Of a stretch of 64,000 nt of DNA, positions 1-10,328 are shown in pieces. This DNA is from Clostridiaceae bacterium (lineage in GTDB: Bacteria > Bacillota > Clostridia > Acetivibrionales > DUMC01). Under the pieces are notes generated by a model. That model had not been told where the DNA came from and did no database searches. It was given only the letters and a program-made list of their open reading frames with translations. The DNA is taken from assembly GCA_012840075.1 (NCBI GenBank), contig DUMC01000112.1, forward strand, positions 1 to 64,000, written 5' to 3'. Within the stretch, counting starts at the first letter, position 1. Each line of letters starts with the position of its first letter. The translations under genes were made by a program, and so were the position numbers.

Positions 1-1
1 A

Positions 2-586
2 ATGATCAAACGTGCTTTAATCAGCGTATCTGACAAAACTGGAATTGTTGATTTTGCTAAAGAATTGGTCAAACTAGGTATTGAAATTATTTCTACAGGT
101 GGTACTGCGAAAGCTTTAAAAGAAGCAGGGTTAAAGATAACTAATGTATCGGATGTAACAGGATTTCCGGAATGTCTGGACGGCAGAGTAAAAACTTTGC
201 ACCCGAAAATTCACGGAGGGCTTCTTGCCGTCAGAGATAATGAAGAACATATGAAGCAGGTTAAAGATCTAGGCATAGAATTAATAGACCTTGTTGTAAT
301 AAACCTTTATCCTTTTAAAAAGACTATTGAAAAACCTAATGTTACATTCGATGAAGCAATTGAAAATATAGATATTGGCGGACCGGCAATGTTAAGAGCG
401 GCTGCTAAAAATTTTAAATATGTTGCTGTTATAATTGACCCATCAGATTATCCGGTAGTTCTTGATGAAATAAGAAAAACCGGTGAAGTAAGTTATGAGA
501 CTAAAATCAAGCTTGCGCGTAAGGTATTTGAGCATACAAGCAAGTATGATTCCCTCATTGCAGATTTTTTGGGAAAGCAAATATAA
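2..586 (+). CDS. purH: IMP cyclohydrolase (MGS-like domain of PurH only; AICAR transformylase domain absent)
   Basis: Protein [22 protein letters not shown]...[16 protein letters not shown]...[14 protein letters not shown] matches the PurH N-terminal domain; stop after 194 aa, followed by purD. Confidence 0.9.
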   Translation: MIKRALISVSDKTGIVDFAKELVKLGIEIISTGGTAKALKEAGLKITNVSDVTGFPECLDGRVKTLHPKIHGGLLAVRDNEEHMKQVKDLGIELIDLVVINLYPFKKTIEKPNVTFDEAIENIDIGGPAMLRAAAKNFKYVAVIIDPSDYPVVLDEIRKTGEVSYETKIKLARKVFEHTSKYDSLIADFLGKQI

Positions 587-672
587 GAAACAACACAAAA
601 AGCAAAGTATATTATTCAGGCTTAGTCTCATAACAGCACTTAACAACAAAAAGAAAGGAGTTACTGAATATA

Positions 673-1989
673 ATGAAAGTCCTGGTTGTTGGCGGTGGAG
701 GACGGGAACATGCTATTATATGGAAGATAAAACAAAATCCGACAGTAGAAAAAGTATATTGCGCTCCAGGAAATGGCGGAATATCGGAGTTAGCCGAATG
801 TGTGCCGATTAAAGCAACTGATATAGATGGTATGGTAGAATTTGCAAAGTCAAATCAAATGGATCTTGTAGTTGTATCACCCGATGATCCACTGGGAGCA
901 GGTATGGTAGATGCGCTCCAAGAAATCGGTATCAGAGCGTTTGGACCTGTTAAAGCTGCAGCAGAAATTGAGAGCAGTAAAGCTTTTGCCAAGTGGCTTA
1001 TGAAGAAGTATAATATTCCGACTGCCGAGTATGAAGTTTTTGATGATTGCGAGAAAGCCATCGAATATCTGAAAAAATGTAGATACCCCATAGTTATAAA
1101 AGCTGATGGGCTTGCAGCAGGAAAAGGAGTTGTCATTGCAGAGGATTTTGACCGCGCTTCCGAAGTGGTAAGAGATATGATTGAAAACAGGATGTTTGGT
1201 GAAGCCGGGAGGAAAGTAGTTATTGAAGAGTTTTTGAAGGGTACTGAAGTTTCTGCCCTTGTATTTACTGACGGAAAAACTATTGAACCTATGGTAAGTG
1301 CTCAGGACCACAAGAAAGTTTTTGATAATGATTTAGGACCAAATACGGGAGGAATGGGAGCATTTTCGCCAAGCAGAGTTTATACACCGGAATTAGCTGA
1401 ATTATGTATGGAAAGAATCATAACACCTACTGTAGAGGCAATGAATAAAGAAGGAAGAACTTTTAAAGGAGTATTGTATTGCGGTTTAATAATCACTGAA
1501 GAAGGGCCGAAGGTCTTAGAGTTTAATGCGAGATTCGGAGATCCGGAAACACAGGTTATCCTACCCAGGCTTAAGACCGACTTAGTAGATATTTTTAACG
1601 CTATAATTGATGAAAGGCTTGATCAAATAAATATTGAGTGGGATGAAAGAGCCGCTGCCTGTGTCATACTTGCATCAGGAGGATATCCTGGAAAATATGA
1701 AATTGGTTATGAAATAAAAGGAATTGATGTTATTACTAATAAAAAGGATAAAGGCAATACTGATATGAATGAGGATGTGTTGATATTTCATGCAGGAACC
1801 AGGTTGGAAAACGGGAAATATTATACATCAGGAGGCCGTGTACTAGGTGTTACGGCTTTAGGCGGTAATCTTGAATCAGCAGTAGAAAAGGCGTATAAGG
1901 AAGTTGAAAAGATACATTTTCATAACATGCATTATAGAAAAGATATAGGGCGTAAAAAGGAAAGTGGTATTTTTGAAAGGACAATATAA
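673..1989 (+). CDS. purD: Phosphoribosylamine--glycine ligase
   Basis: MKVLVVGGGGREHAI, ATP-grasp motifs, NTGGMGAFSP, LEFNARFGDPETQ. Confidence 0.97.
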   Translation: MKVLVVGGGGREHAIIWKIKQNPTVEKVYCAPGNGGISELAECVPIKATDIDGMVEFAKSNQMDLVVVSPDDPLGAGMVDALQEIGIRAFGPVKAAAEIESSKAFAKWLMKKYNIPTAEYEVFDDCEKAIEYLKKCRYPIVIKADGLAAGKGVVIAEDFDRASEVVRDMIENRMFGEAGRKVVIEEFLKGTEVSALVFTDGKTIEPMVSAQDHKKVFDNDLGPNTGGMGAFSPSRVYTPELAELCMERIITPTVEAMNKEGRTFKGVLYCGLIITEEGPKVLEFNARFGDPETQVILPRLKTDLVDIFNAIIDERLDQINIEWDERAAACVILASGGYPGKYEIGYEIKGIDVITNKKDKGNTDMNEDVLIFHAGTRLENGKYYTSGGRVLGVTALGGNLESAVEKAYKEVEKIHFHNMHYRKDIGRKKESGIFERTI

Positions 1990-2626
1990 AAGAATAGGTA
2001 TTTCAGGCGGAACCTTTGATCCTATTCATTACGGTCACTTGATAATAGCTGAGGAAATCAGGGAAACCATGGGACTTGAAAAAGTTATATTTATACCTTC
2101 AGGTAATCCGCCGCATAAAAAAAACATCAAAGTGACTGAAGCAATACATCGTTATAACATGGTAAAATTAGCTACAGCTTCAAATCCATATTTTGAAGTG
2201 GCATCAATAGAAATTGAAAGAGAAGGGTATTCATATACGATTGATACTTTAAAACAACTGAAGCAAATTTATGGAAGGGATACAACTTTTTTCTTTATAA
2301 CAGGAGCGGATGTTATACCTGAACTGGTTACCTGGAGAAGTTTTGAGAATTTATTTACTTTATGCGAGTTTGTTGCGGTATTAAGACCGGGTTTTGAAAA
2401 GGAGTTCCTGTTGGAGAAAATTGAGTATTATAAGAGGAATTACAACGCAATAATACATGTAGTTGATGCTCCGTTAATAGGAATATCTTCAACTATTATA
2501 AGGAAAAGAATAAAACAAGGTAAATCAATAAAATATCTTGTACCTGAAAGTGTAGAAGATTACATAAGAAAGAACGCTTTATATTTATACGGTTTTGCCC
2601 GGAACACCCATTTAACCTTAAAATGA
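1964..2626 (+). CDS. nadD: Nicotinate-nucleotide adenylyltransferase
   Basis: GISGGTFDPIHYGHL nucleotidyltransferase motif and ISSTIIR; overlaps purD 3' end (true start may be the TTG at ~1973). Confidence 0.93.
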   Translation: MVFLKGQYKRIGISGGTFDPIHYGHLIIAEEIRETMGLEKVIFIPSGNPPHKKNIKVTEAIHRYNMVKLATASNPYFEVASIEIEREGYSYTIDTLKQLKQIYGRDTTFFFITGADVIPELVTWRSFENLFTLCEFVAVLRPGFEKEFLLEKIEYYKRNYNAIIHVVDAPLIGISSTIIRKRIKQGKSIKYLVPESVEDYIRKNALYLYGFARNTHLTLK

Positions 2627-2648
2627 AGAGAATAATGGGGGTATTAAA

Positions 2649-3248
2649 TTGACATATGAACAATTATCATTAACGATAACCGTAGAAGATATTAAAAGTA
2701 AATTAAGATTGAGTATATCTCCACGCAGGTATAAGCATTCTGAAAATGTAACGGAGGTTGCAGTAAAGCTTGCAAAAAAATATGGAGCCGATACGAACAA
2801 GGCTACTATTGCAGGGTTTCTTCATGATTGTGCAAAAGGGAAATCAACCAAGGAATTGTTGGAACTTTCTGAAAAATTTAACATACATGTGGATGAATAT
2901 AAAAAATTACATCCCGAACTTTTGCATGATGAAATAGGTGCTTGTATAGCAAAAACAGATTATGGAATAGAGGATGAAGAAATACTAAGTGCTATCAGGT
3001 ACCATACTATGGGCAGAGAAAATATGAGTTTGCTTGAAAAAATAATTTTTATAGCTGATTATATTGAGCCGGGGAGAAATTTCCCGGGCGTTGAAGAAAT
3101 AAGAAAATTAGCTTTTGATGATTTAGATAAATCTATTTTACAAGCTTTAGATACAACTTTGATATATTTAATTAAAATAGGGGCTATAATACATCCTGAT
3201 ACAATAAAAACAAGAAATTATTTTATATCGGTGGCTATGCAGTCATGA
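2649..3248 (+). CDS. yqeK: YqeK-like HD-domain hydrolase
   Basis: HSENV, FLHDCAK, RYHTMGR HD-type motifs; conserved nadD-yqeK-rsfS order. Confidence 0.9.
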   Translation: MTYEQLSLTITVEDIKSKLRLSISPRRYKHSENVTEVAVKLAKKYGADTNKATIAGFLHDCAKGKSTKELLELSEKFNIHVDEYKKLHPELLHDEIGACIAKTDYGIEDEEILSAIRYHTMGRENMSLLEKIIFIADYIEPGRNFPGVEEIRKLAFDDLDKSILQALDTTLIYLIKIGAIIHPDTIKTRNYFISVAMQS

Positions 3249-3447
3249 TTTTTTTAGTTATAATGAGATTATTATTACTTTTAAGATGATGATTACTTTG
3301 AAAGGATTAATGGGGATATAATGGAGATATATTGATAAAATCAATCTCATTTATTTCTTCATGAGAAATAAATGAACCATTTAATCACCTTTTAATAGGA
3401 GAAAATAAGATTAAAATAAGATTAAAAAAGCGGAGGTTGGTAACATT

Positions 3448-3807
3448 TTGAATAGTGCGGAATTATCGGAAAAAATATCGCATATCTTGTTAGATAAGAA
3501 AGCAAGAGATGTAGATATTATTAAAATCGAAAACTTAACAATTTTAACAGATTATTTCATAATATGTACAGGTACTTCAACTACACATATAAGAACCCTA
3601 GCTGATGAAGTAATTATTAAATTAAGAGAAGAAGGAATTGAGTGCCACCATGTAGAGGGATATGAAAGCAGCAGATGGATACTTTTAGACTATGGTAATG
3701 TAGTTGTCCATATTTTCCATGAGGAGGAAAGAAAATATTATAACCTGGAAAGACTATGGTCAGAAGGCATAATTACAAGAAAAGAAATAAAAGTGCCGCA
3801 ACAATAG
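3448..3807 (+). CDS. rsfS: Ribosome silencing factor
   Basis: DIIKIENLTILTDYFIICTGTSTTHIRTLADEV and YNLERLW typical of RsfS. Confidence 0.93.
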   Translation: MNSAELSEKISHILLDKKARDVDIIKIENLTILTDYFIICTGTSTTHIRTLADEVIIKLREEGIECHHVEGYESSRWILLDYGNVVVHIFHEEERKYYNLERLWSEGIITRKEIKVPQQ

Positions 3808-3997
3808 AAATAGATACGATAAAATAGATACGATAATAAGTTAGAGTAAAAAATAAAAACTATGACGATTAAATAAGTTAAAAATTTAAAATAGATACAT
3901 CAGCATTAAATTTTTAGGGGAGTATTTTCAGGTTCAAAAATACTACCTTAATATTTTTAATTGTATTTAATTGCATTAATTTGAAGGTTTCGGAGGT

Positions 3998-6502
3998 ATG
4001 CATATTATGAGAAGTTATAATCCAAGAGTAATAGAAAGAAACTGGAGAGAGAAATGGGAGAAGGAAGATCTTTTCTCAACTACCGAAAAAGGCGATGCAC
4101 CAAAATACTATGTACTGGAGATGTTTCCTTACCCATCCGGTAAACTTCATATGGGACATGTGAGAAATTATTCCATAGGTGACGTTGTAGCCAGATTTAA
4201 GAAAATGAACGGATATAACATACTTCATCCTATGGGTTGGGATGCATTTGGGCTTCCTGCCGAGAATGCAGCCATAAAGCATGGTATCCATCCTCATAAG
4301 TGGACCGTGTCAAATATTGAAAATATGAGGGAGCAGTTAAAACAGTTAGGGATAAGCTATGACTGGAAGAGGGAAGTTTCTACCTGCAGTCCTGATTACT
4401 ATAAGTGGACTCAATGGATGTTTTTACAATTGTATAAACATGGATTGGCTTATAAGAAAAAGGCAAATGTTAACTGGTGTCCTTCATGTGAAACGGTGCT
4501 TGCAAATGAACAAGTTGTAAACGGCCGCTGTGAGCGTTGTAAGTCTCCCGTAGGAAAGAAAGACCTGGAACAGTGGTTTTTCAGGATTACGAAATATGCC
4601 CAAAGATTGCTGGATGATATAGATAAACTGGAAGGTTGGCCTGAAAAAGTAAAAATAATGCAGCAAAATTGGATAGGCAGAAGTGAGGGTGTGGAAGTAG
4701 ATTTTAAAATCGACGGGATGGATAAGAGCATAAGAATTTATACTACCAGGCCGGACACCATATTCGGTGTGACGTATATGGTAATCGCACCGGAGCATAG
4801 CATTGTAAAAGAGATTATCAAGGGTACGCCGCAAGAGCAGGAATGCCTTAAATTTATAGAACGCATCCAGTATATGAATGAAATAGAGAGAACTTCAGAG
4901 GAGACAGAAAAAGAAGGAGTATTTACGGGAAGATATGTTATCAACCCGTTAAACGGAGATAAAGTTCCTTTATACCTGGCTAATTATGTTCTTGCTGACT
5001 ACGGGACCGGTGCTGTTATGGCAGTACCCGCACACGATGAAAGGGACTTTAGGTTTGCTAAGAAATACAATTTACCGATAAAAGTAGTTATACAACCTGA
5101 GGGTGTGGAGCTAAATCCTGAAACTATGAAAGAAGCTTATGTGGATATCGGGTATCTGGTAAATTCGGGAAAGTTTAACGGAATCAGAAGTGATGAAGCA
5201 GCCGTTAAGATCATGGATTATATCGAAGAAATGAAATACGGGGAAAGAAAAGTCAATTATAAATTGAGAGACTGGCTTATTTCCAGACAAAGATATTGGG
5301 GAGCTCCAATTCCCATAATATATTGTAATGATTGCGGTATAGTGCCTGTACCGGAGGAGGATCTTCCTGTTATACTTCCGACTGATATTCAATTTAAAGG
5401 GAAAGGAGAATTACCTTTAGCAACTTCGGAAACGTTTATAAAAGCGAAATGCCCTAAATGCGGAAAGACAGGAAGAAGAGAACTGGATACCATGGATACT
5501 TTTGTATGCTCATCTTGGTATTACTTAAGGTATTGTGATCCATGCAATAAAGAAAAGCCGTTCAACAAAGAAAATGTGGATTACTGGATGCCGGTAGATC
5601 AATATATCGGCGGAGTTGAACACGCAATATTGCACTTGCTTTATTCCAGGTTTTTAATGAAAGCTTTGTATGACATGGGCTATGTTTCTTATGATGAACC
5701 ATTTACAAATCTCCTTACTCAAGGAATGGTTCTAAAAGATGGGGCAAAAATGTCAAAGTCGCTTGGTAATGTTGTAAGCCCTGAAGAAATTATAGAAAAA
5801 TATGGTGCAGATACAGCAAGGTTATTTATCCTCTTCGCTTCACCACCTGAAAAGGATTTGGAATGGAGCGATCAAGGAGTAGAAGGTTGCTATCGCTTTA
5901 TAAACAGGGTATGGAGAATTGTAAATGAATTTGCCCAGGATATTAACGCTTGCAAAGATGCTGATTTACACCAAGACGGTCATATGAACCTTTCTGATGC
6001 GGATAAGGAACTCAGATATGCTTTGCATTATGCGATTAAGAAAGTTACAGAGGATATCAGGGACAGATTCAATTTTAATACTGCCATAAGTGCTATTATG
6101 GAACTTGTTAATGCATTATATTCATACAAGGAAAAGGTATCTGATGATAAGAAAAACCTTACCTTGATCAAGGAAACCATAGAGAAGCTGATAATTTTGC
6201 TGGCACCTTTTGTTCCTTATGTTACCGAGGAATTATGGCGTATTATAGGTAAAGAAGACAGTGTTCACAAGCAGAAATGGCCTGAATATAAAGAAGAAGC
6301 TCTTATAAAGGATGAAATTGAAATTGTTGTTCAAATAAACGGAAAAGTAAGAGATAAAATCATGATTCCAACCGGGCTTGATAAAGAACAAACCGAGAAG
6401 GAAGCAATGAATACCGAAAAAGTGAAAAGGCTTCTTGAAGGTAAGAATGTTGTTAAAGTAATAGTCGTACCGGAAAAGCTGGTTAATATAGTGGTGAAAT
6501 GA
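3998..6502 (+). CDS. leuS: Leucyl-tRNA synthetase
   Basis: [31 protein letters not shown], 834 aa. Confidence 0.98.
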   Translation: MHIMRSYNPRVIERNWREKWEKEDLFSTTEKGDAPKYYVLEMFPYPSGKLHMGHVRNYSIGDVVARFKKMNGYNILHPMGWDAFGLPAENAAIKHGIHPHKWTVSNIENMREQLKQLGISYDWKREVSTCSPDYYKWTQWMFLQLYKHGLAYKKKANVNWCPSCETVLANEQVVNGRCERCKSPVGKKDLEQWFFRITKYAQRLLDDIDKLEGWPEKVKIMQQNWIGRSEGVEVDFKIDGMDKSIRIYTTRPDTIFGVTYMVIAPEHSIVKEIIKGTPQEQECLKFIERIQYMNEIERTSEETEKEGVFTGRYVINPLNGDKVPLYLANYVLADYGTGAVMAVPAHDERDFRFAKKYNLPIKVVIQPEGVELNPETMKEAYVDIGYLVNSGKFNGIRSDEAAVKIMDYIEEMKYGERKVNYKLRDWLISRQRYWGAPIPIIYCNDCGIVPVPEEDLPVILPTDIQFKGKGELPLATSETFIKAKCPKCGKTGRRELDTMDTFVCSSWYYLRYCDPCNKEKPFNKENVDYWMPVDQYIGGVEHAILHLLYSRFLMKALYDMGYVSYDEPFTNLLTQGMVLKDGAKMSKSLGNVVSPEEIIEKYGADTARLFILFASPPEKDLEWSDQGVEGCYRFINRVWRIVNEFAQDINACKDADLHQDGHMNLSDADKELRYALHYAIKKVTEDIRDRFNFNTAISAIMELVNALYSYKEKVSDDKKNLTLIKETIEKLIILLAPFVPYVTEELWRIIGKEDSVHKQKWPEYKEEALIKDEIEIVVQINGKVRDKIMIPTGLDKEQTEKEAMNTEKVKRLLEGKNVVKVIVVPEKLVNIVVK

Positions 6503-6552
6503 GCAAAGTTTGCTTGATTAATGCTCTAATGACTTGACTAATGCTCCAATGA

Positions 6553-6594
6553 GAGGTTCAGTGGGGGGCTTGCCCCCCCACTTAGAACCGAATT
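6553..6594. terminator. Strong GC hairpin between convergent leuS and dacF-like genes
   Basis: aggttcagtggggggcttgccccccacttagaacc-type stem-loop between convergent genes; flanked by TTAGAACCG repeats. Confidence 0.6.
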
Positions 6595-6699
6595 TTCACT
6601 TAGAACCGAAATTCAGCTTAGAACTCCTTTAGAACCGTTGAACTTCTAGTTGTAAACAAACTTTCAGTTAGAACTGCAACTCCATCTAAATTTGATTTC

Positions 6700-8433
6700 C
6701 TAATATAAACGTTTATTGTATCTATATACGGTTTTACGCTTTCGAGCGTTTACCTTCCTTGATATTTTCCTAAGTATTATTCTTAAAAACATGAAAGAAG
6801 CAAGTACAATTACCGTAGTTCTTATAATATTGAATATCAAGCTGTTTTTCAGCCTCTCGTATAGAGAAACTTTCTTTTCAATTGAATTTGCTGCAATTAA
6901 ATTAGCCGTTCCTATAACTGTGTCACCTAGAAAAAATTCTATGTAACCCAGAATTTCACCCTCGCTGATAGGAGCTGAAATTAGAGGCTTCAGATGTACT
7001 TTTCTTACAACATTCCAATTGCTGCTATTAAAAACCTCCAGTTCATCTTTAGAATTTGTTCCATTCATATTAATCATATTTATATTCTCTGTAATATTTA
7101 TATTTTCAGAAAGGTCAGCAGTAGTTTTAGGTAATATCCCAATTACACTTTGGTCTGTCACTAAGTCAAGGGTTAAACTATCTTTGGCGTTTTCAACGGA
7201 CACTGTTGTAACATGCTCGCTTTCATCGATTAGTTTTTTGAGGGAGAAATTGTCAAATCCGTATTTAAGCAGCTTTTCGGTGTATTTATATACATCTTCC
7301 CATGCTCTTGGGGTCTTGACACCAAGAATTACAGAAATAAGTTCCATACCGTTTTCATCTACTGCAGCCGTCACAAGGTTATGCCCTGCTGCAGAGGTAT
7401 AACCGGTTTTTATGCCTATTATCTCAAAATTGCAGTCCGGAGAAGTTCCGTAACGCAAGAATCTGTTAGTGGTATACAACGGGTCCCAGGCTTTATGTTT
7501 GTTAGTAGGAGGTATGTCAAAACTGTCTTTCCTTACAATTTCTCTAAAAGCCGGGATGGTCATCGCATGCCGTGCTATTATAGCCATATCTTTGGCAGTT
7601 GTATAGTGGTTTTCATGATGCAAGCCATTTGCATTCACAAAATTAGTATCAGTTGCCCCCAGCTCTTTTGCTCTTTCATTCATCATGTTTATGAACTCTT
7701 CTCTTGAAGAAGCCACGTTTTCAGCAATTATGTTGGCAGCTTCATTTGCAGAGCATATAAGCATTGCATGCAGCAGATCCCTCAGAGTCAATTCTTCACC
7801 GGCCATTATTCCGATGTTCATGCCGCCCTCGCCAATATCATAGACTGCAGCTTGGCTGGCAGTCATGACAGTATCAAGGCTTTCATTCTCTAAAGCTACT
7901 ATGGCAGCCATGATCTTTGTCGTGCTTGCAGGATATATATGCTTTTTATCCATACCATCACTTAAAAGCACAATACCGGTACGAGAATCTATCAAAATGA
8001 AGCTTTCTGCTTCAATACCCAACAACTCGGATATGTCATAACCGGCAGTTCCAGTATTACTAACAGTTCCTGTACTAACAGTTACGACATTGACATTCAT
8101 GCCGGAGCTTTCAACATTAACGCTAGTAGGTTGCGAAACAGTGGCATATACTTGCCACGGATTAATAATAGAATAAAAAAGCGTGAATATCACTACAATA
8201 AAAACAGTCAACAGTTTAATAGTAAAAAATCCTACTGATTTTTTAACACCCATTCCACTTTCTGAAAATACATAGCAGCTAGATTTCATAGTTAAATTAC
8301 TGAGGCACCCCCAACCAAGATTTAGTTTTCCATACCACCTCATGCTGCCTGTAAGAAAACCCATTCCAAAGACAAAAAATAATTTTACCGTCTTATTTTG
8401 GGCATACCTTTCCATTGCATTCAGGTGTATCAT
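6700..8433 (-). CDS. D-alanyl-D-alanine carboxypeptidase (PBP5/6-like)
   Basis: YPASTTKIMAAIVALE (SxxK), SANEAA (SxN), KTGYTSAAGHN (KTG); native start probably the internal MGVKKS at ~8253. Confidence 0.92.
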   Translation of the reverse strand: MIHLNAMERYAQNKTVKLFFVFGMGFLTGSMRWYGKLNLGWGCLSNLTMKSSCYVFSESGMGVKKSVGFFTIKLLTVFIVVIFTLFYSIINPWQVYATVSQPTSVNVESSGMNVNVVTVSTGTVSNTGTAGYDISELLGIEAESFILIDSRTGIVLLSDGMDKKHIYPASTTKIMAAIVALENESLDTVMTASQAAVYDIGEGGMNIGIMAGEELTLRDLLHAMLICSANEAANIIAENVASSREEFINMMNERAKELGATDTNFVNANGLHHENHYTTAKDMAIIARHAMTIPAFREIVRKDSFDIPPTNKHKAWDPLYTTNRFLRYGTSPDCNFEIIGIKTGYTSAAGHNLVTAAVDENGMELISVILGVKTPRAWEDVYKYTEKLLKYGFDNFSLKKLIDESEHVTTVSVENAKDSLTLDLVTDQSVIGILPKTTADLSENINITENINMINMNGTNSKDELEVFNSSNWNVVRKVHLKPLISAPISEGEILGYIEFFLGDTVIGTANLIAANSIEKKVSLYERLKNSLIFNIIRTTVIVLASFMFLRIILRKISRKVNARKRKTVYRYNKRLY

Positions 8434-8649
8434 TTTAAGTTAATGCTTCTTACTTTAGCGCAACAGTATTAGTATACCAGAAAATTAAATATAAATGAAT
8501 AAAAAATATATTAAATTTGTACTAGCATTATTTTCCATAAATTTTAGTAATATTTTCCTAAAGTAAAAAATTACTTAACTATGTGTTGGACATGGCAATA
8601 AAGAAAAACAAATTCATGCCGATTAATATATCAGGGAGTGTGGTAAATT

Positions 8650-9579
8650 GTGACAATAAATATATTTAATGCTAAGATTAACATAAAAAAGGAGCATATT
8701 CTTATAATTACCATATTTTTTACTATATTTATTTTACTAATCACATATAAGGCTATAAAAAATGATGAGGTTCTTATTGACAGCGATCAGACACAAGTTT
8801 CAGGGCAACATGATAGTTCTGTAAGTTATGAAAACGGTTCAGAAAACGATAAAGAAGAGCAAAAAGGCAACAATAAAATAGAGGATAATAACGAACAAGA
8901 GAACAGCAACGATCAAAAGGGTGACAATGAACAAATGAAAGATAATGAACAGAGTGATGATCAAAGATACGCTGAAGATAGCCATAACCAAGCGCAAGAA
9001 GCCGGACGTGAAATTAAAGTATACGTGACAGGATGTGTAAATAATCCCGGCATGTTCACATTAAAGGAAGGACAGCTATTGTATGAAGCGATAGAAGCAG
9101 CAGGTGGGCTTACGGGAGAAGCTGATATTGATAATATTAATATGGTTTATCAGCTGACACAAAATATAATGATAAATATACTTCCAAAGAATATTTCAAA
9201 AACGGCAATCTCGGGTGGGAATAACACCGGTGATGTAAATGAAGCAGGATCCGGGGTTCAAATTGTTAAAGATGCAGGTGACGGGGTGATGAAGTATACA
9301 AGCGGAAGTGCCGGGAGCATGAGAAACGATGATGATAATGAAGATAATACATTAACTGATACTGGAAGTGCCTCAAGTAAGAAAGAAAAAATTAACATTA
9401 ATGTAGCTACCGCAGATGAGCTTGCAACACTGCCGGGCATTGGTAATGCAATTGCTGAGAGTATAGTAGAGTACAGGAAAAATAAAGGAAGATTTAATAA
9501 AATCGAGGATATAATGAATGTCCCGGGAATAAAAGAAAAACGTTTTGAGCAAATCAGAGATTTTATAACGGTTGATTAA
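8650..9579 (+). CDS. comEA: ComEA-family helix-hairpin-helix protein with SLBB-like domain
   Basis: GTG start, TM segment, KVYVTGCVNNPGMFTLKEGQLLYEAIEAAGGL then ININVATADELATLPGIGNAIAESIVEYR. Confidence 0.88.
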   Translation: MTINIFNAKINIKKEHILIITIFFTIFILLITYKAIKNDEVLIDSDQTQVSGQHDSSVSYENGSENDKEEQKGNNKIEDNNEQENSNDQKGDNEQMKDNEQSDDQRYAEDSHNQAQEAGREIKVYVTGCVNNPGMFTLKEGQLLYEAIEAAGGLTGEADIDNINMVYQLTQNIMINILPKNISKTAISGGNNTGDVNEAGSGVQIVKDAGDGVMKYTSGSAGSMRNDDDNEDNTLTDTGSASSKKEKININVATADELATLPGIGNAIAESIVEYRKNKGRFNKIEDIMNVPGIKEKRFEQIRDFITVD

Positions 9580-9659
9580 AATTTGATAAACGGTTAATCG
9601 ATTAATTGACTAATAAATTGACTGATTAATTGACTAATGAATTGATTGATGAATCAAAA

Positions 9660-9690
9660 AAAGAACCGGTAAAAAAGCCGGTTCTTTTTA
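9660..9690 (+). terminator. Rho-independent terminator after comEA
   Basis: AAGAACCGG-taaaaaag-CCGGTTCTTTTT. Confidence 0.85.
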
Positions 9691-9897
9691 AAATTTATAT
9701 AAAAAAGGAGGAAACTTTCACTTAATAAAATCAAACTTTCACATAATACAATCATATTTCATTGTTATTATGATTGTCACCAGTATTATTATACGATTAT
9801 AAAATAAAAAAAGTAATGATATTAATTAACGACTTTGTTACATGAAAGAAAAGTTTTTTTATGCAACATTAACAATGTAACTTTAATCGCCTGGAAC

Positions 9898-10047
9898 TTA
9901 TTGCCATATCAATGGCAAAATAACCATGGCAGTTAATATATAGCCTAATAAAACGGATGTTGCTGGTATGATTATTGTAAACAATATAAATTTTCTTATT
10001 TTTTTATGGCGAAACTTTCGGAATTTATAAAGCCTTTTGGTTCTCAT
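9898..10047 (-). CDS. 49-aa single-TM small protein (below ORF-track cutoff)
   Basis: ATG preceded by TAAGGGGGATTTATACTT; MRTKRLYKFRKFRHKKIRKFILFTIIIPATSVLLGYILTAMVILPLIWQ*; basic N-terminus plus hydrophobic stretch. Confidence 0.6.
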   Translation of the reverse strand: MRTKRLYKFRKFRHKKIRKFILFTIIIPATSVLLGYILTAMVILPLIWQ

Positions 10048-10328
10048 AAGTATAAATCCCCCTTATAGCTATTCTTAAAAAACTAATAATAATAAATCAT
10101 ATAACATGAAATTCTAAACTTGCCATTATGATATTAGGACAACTTTGTCTATATTGTACAATATCTCCATTATTTGCGTATAAGGAGGAAATATTTCCTA
10201 ATAAATTAATAGCCCTACCCATGACTGAAATCATGAGTAAGGCAATATATTCAATATATTTTTAAGTAATAAACTTAATAACTTCTTTAATTTAATCTAA
10301 TTAAACCTAATTCAGGATTCAGGTAACC

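Noticed and set aside
877-1311. Minus-strand 144-aa ORF inside purD
   Set aside because: Antisense shadow of a conserved gene; no family resemblance
3808-3997. T-box leader upstream of leuS
   Set aside because: No AGGGTGG(N)ACC(G/A)CG motif or terminator hairpin in the spacer
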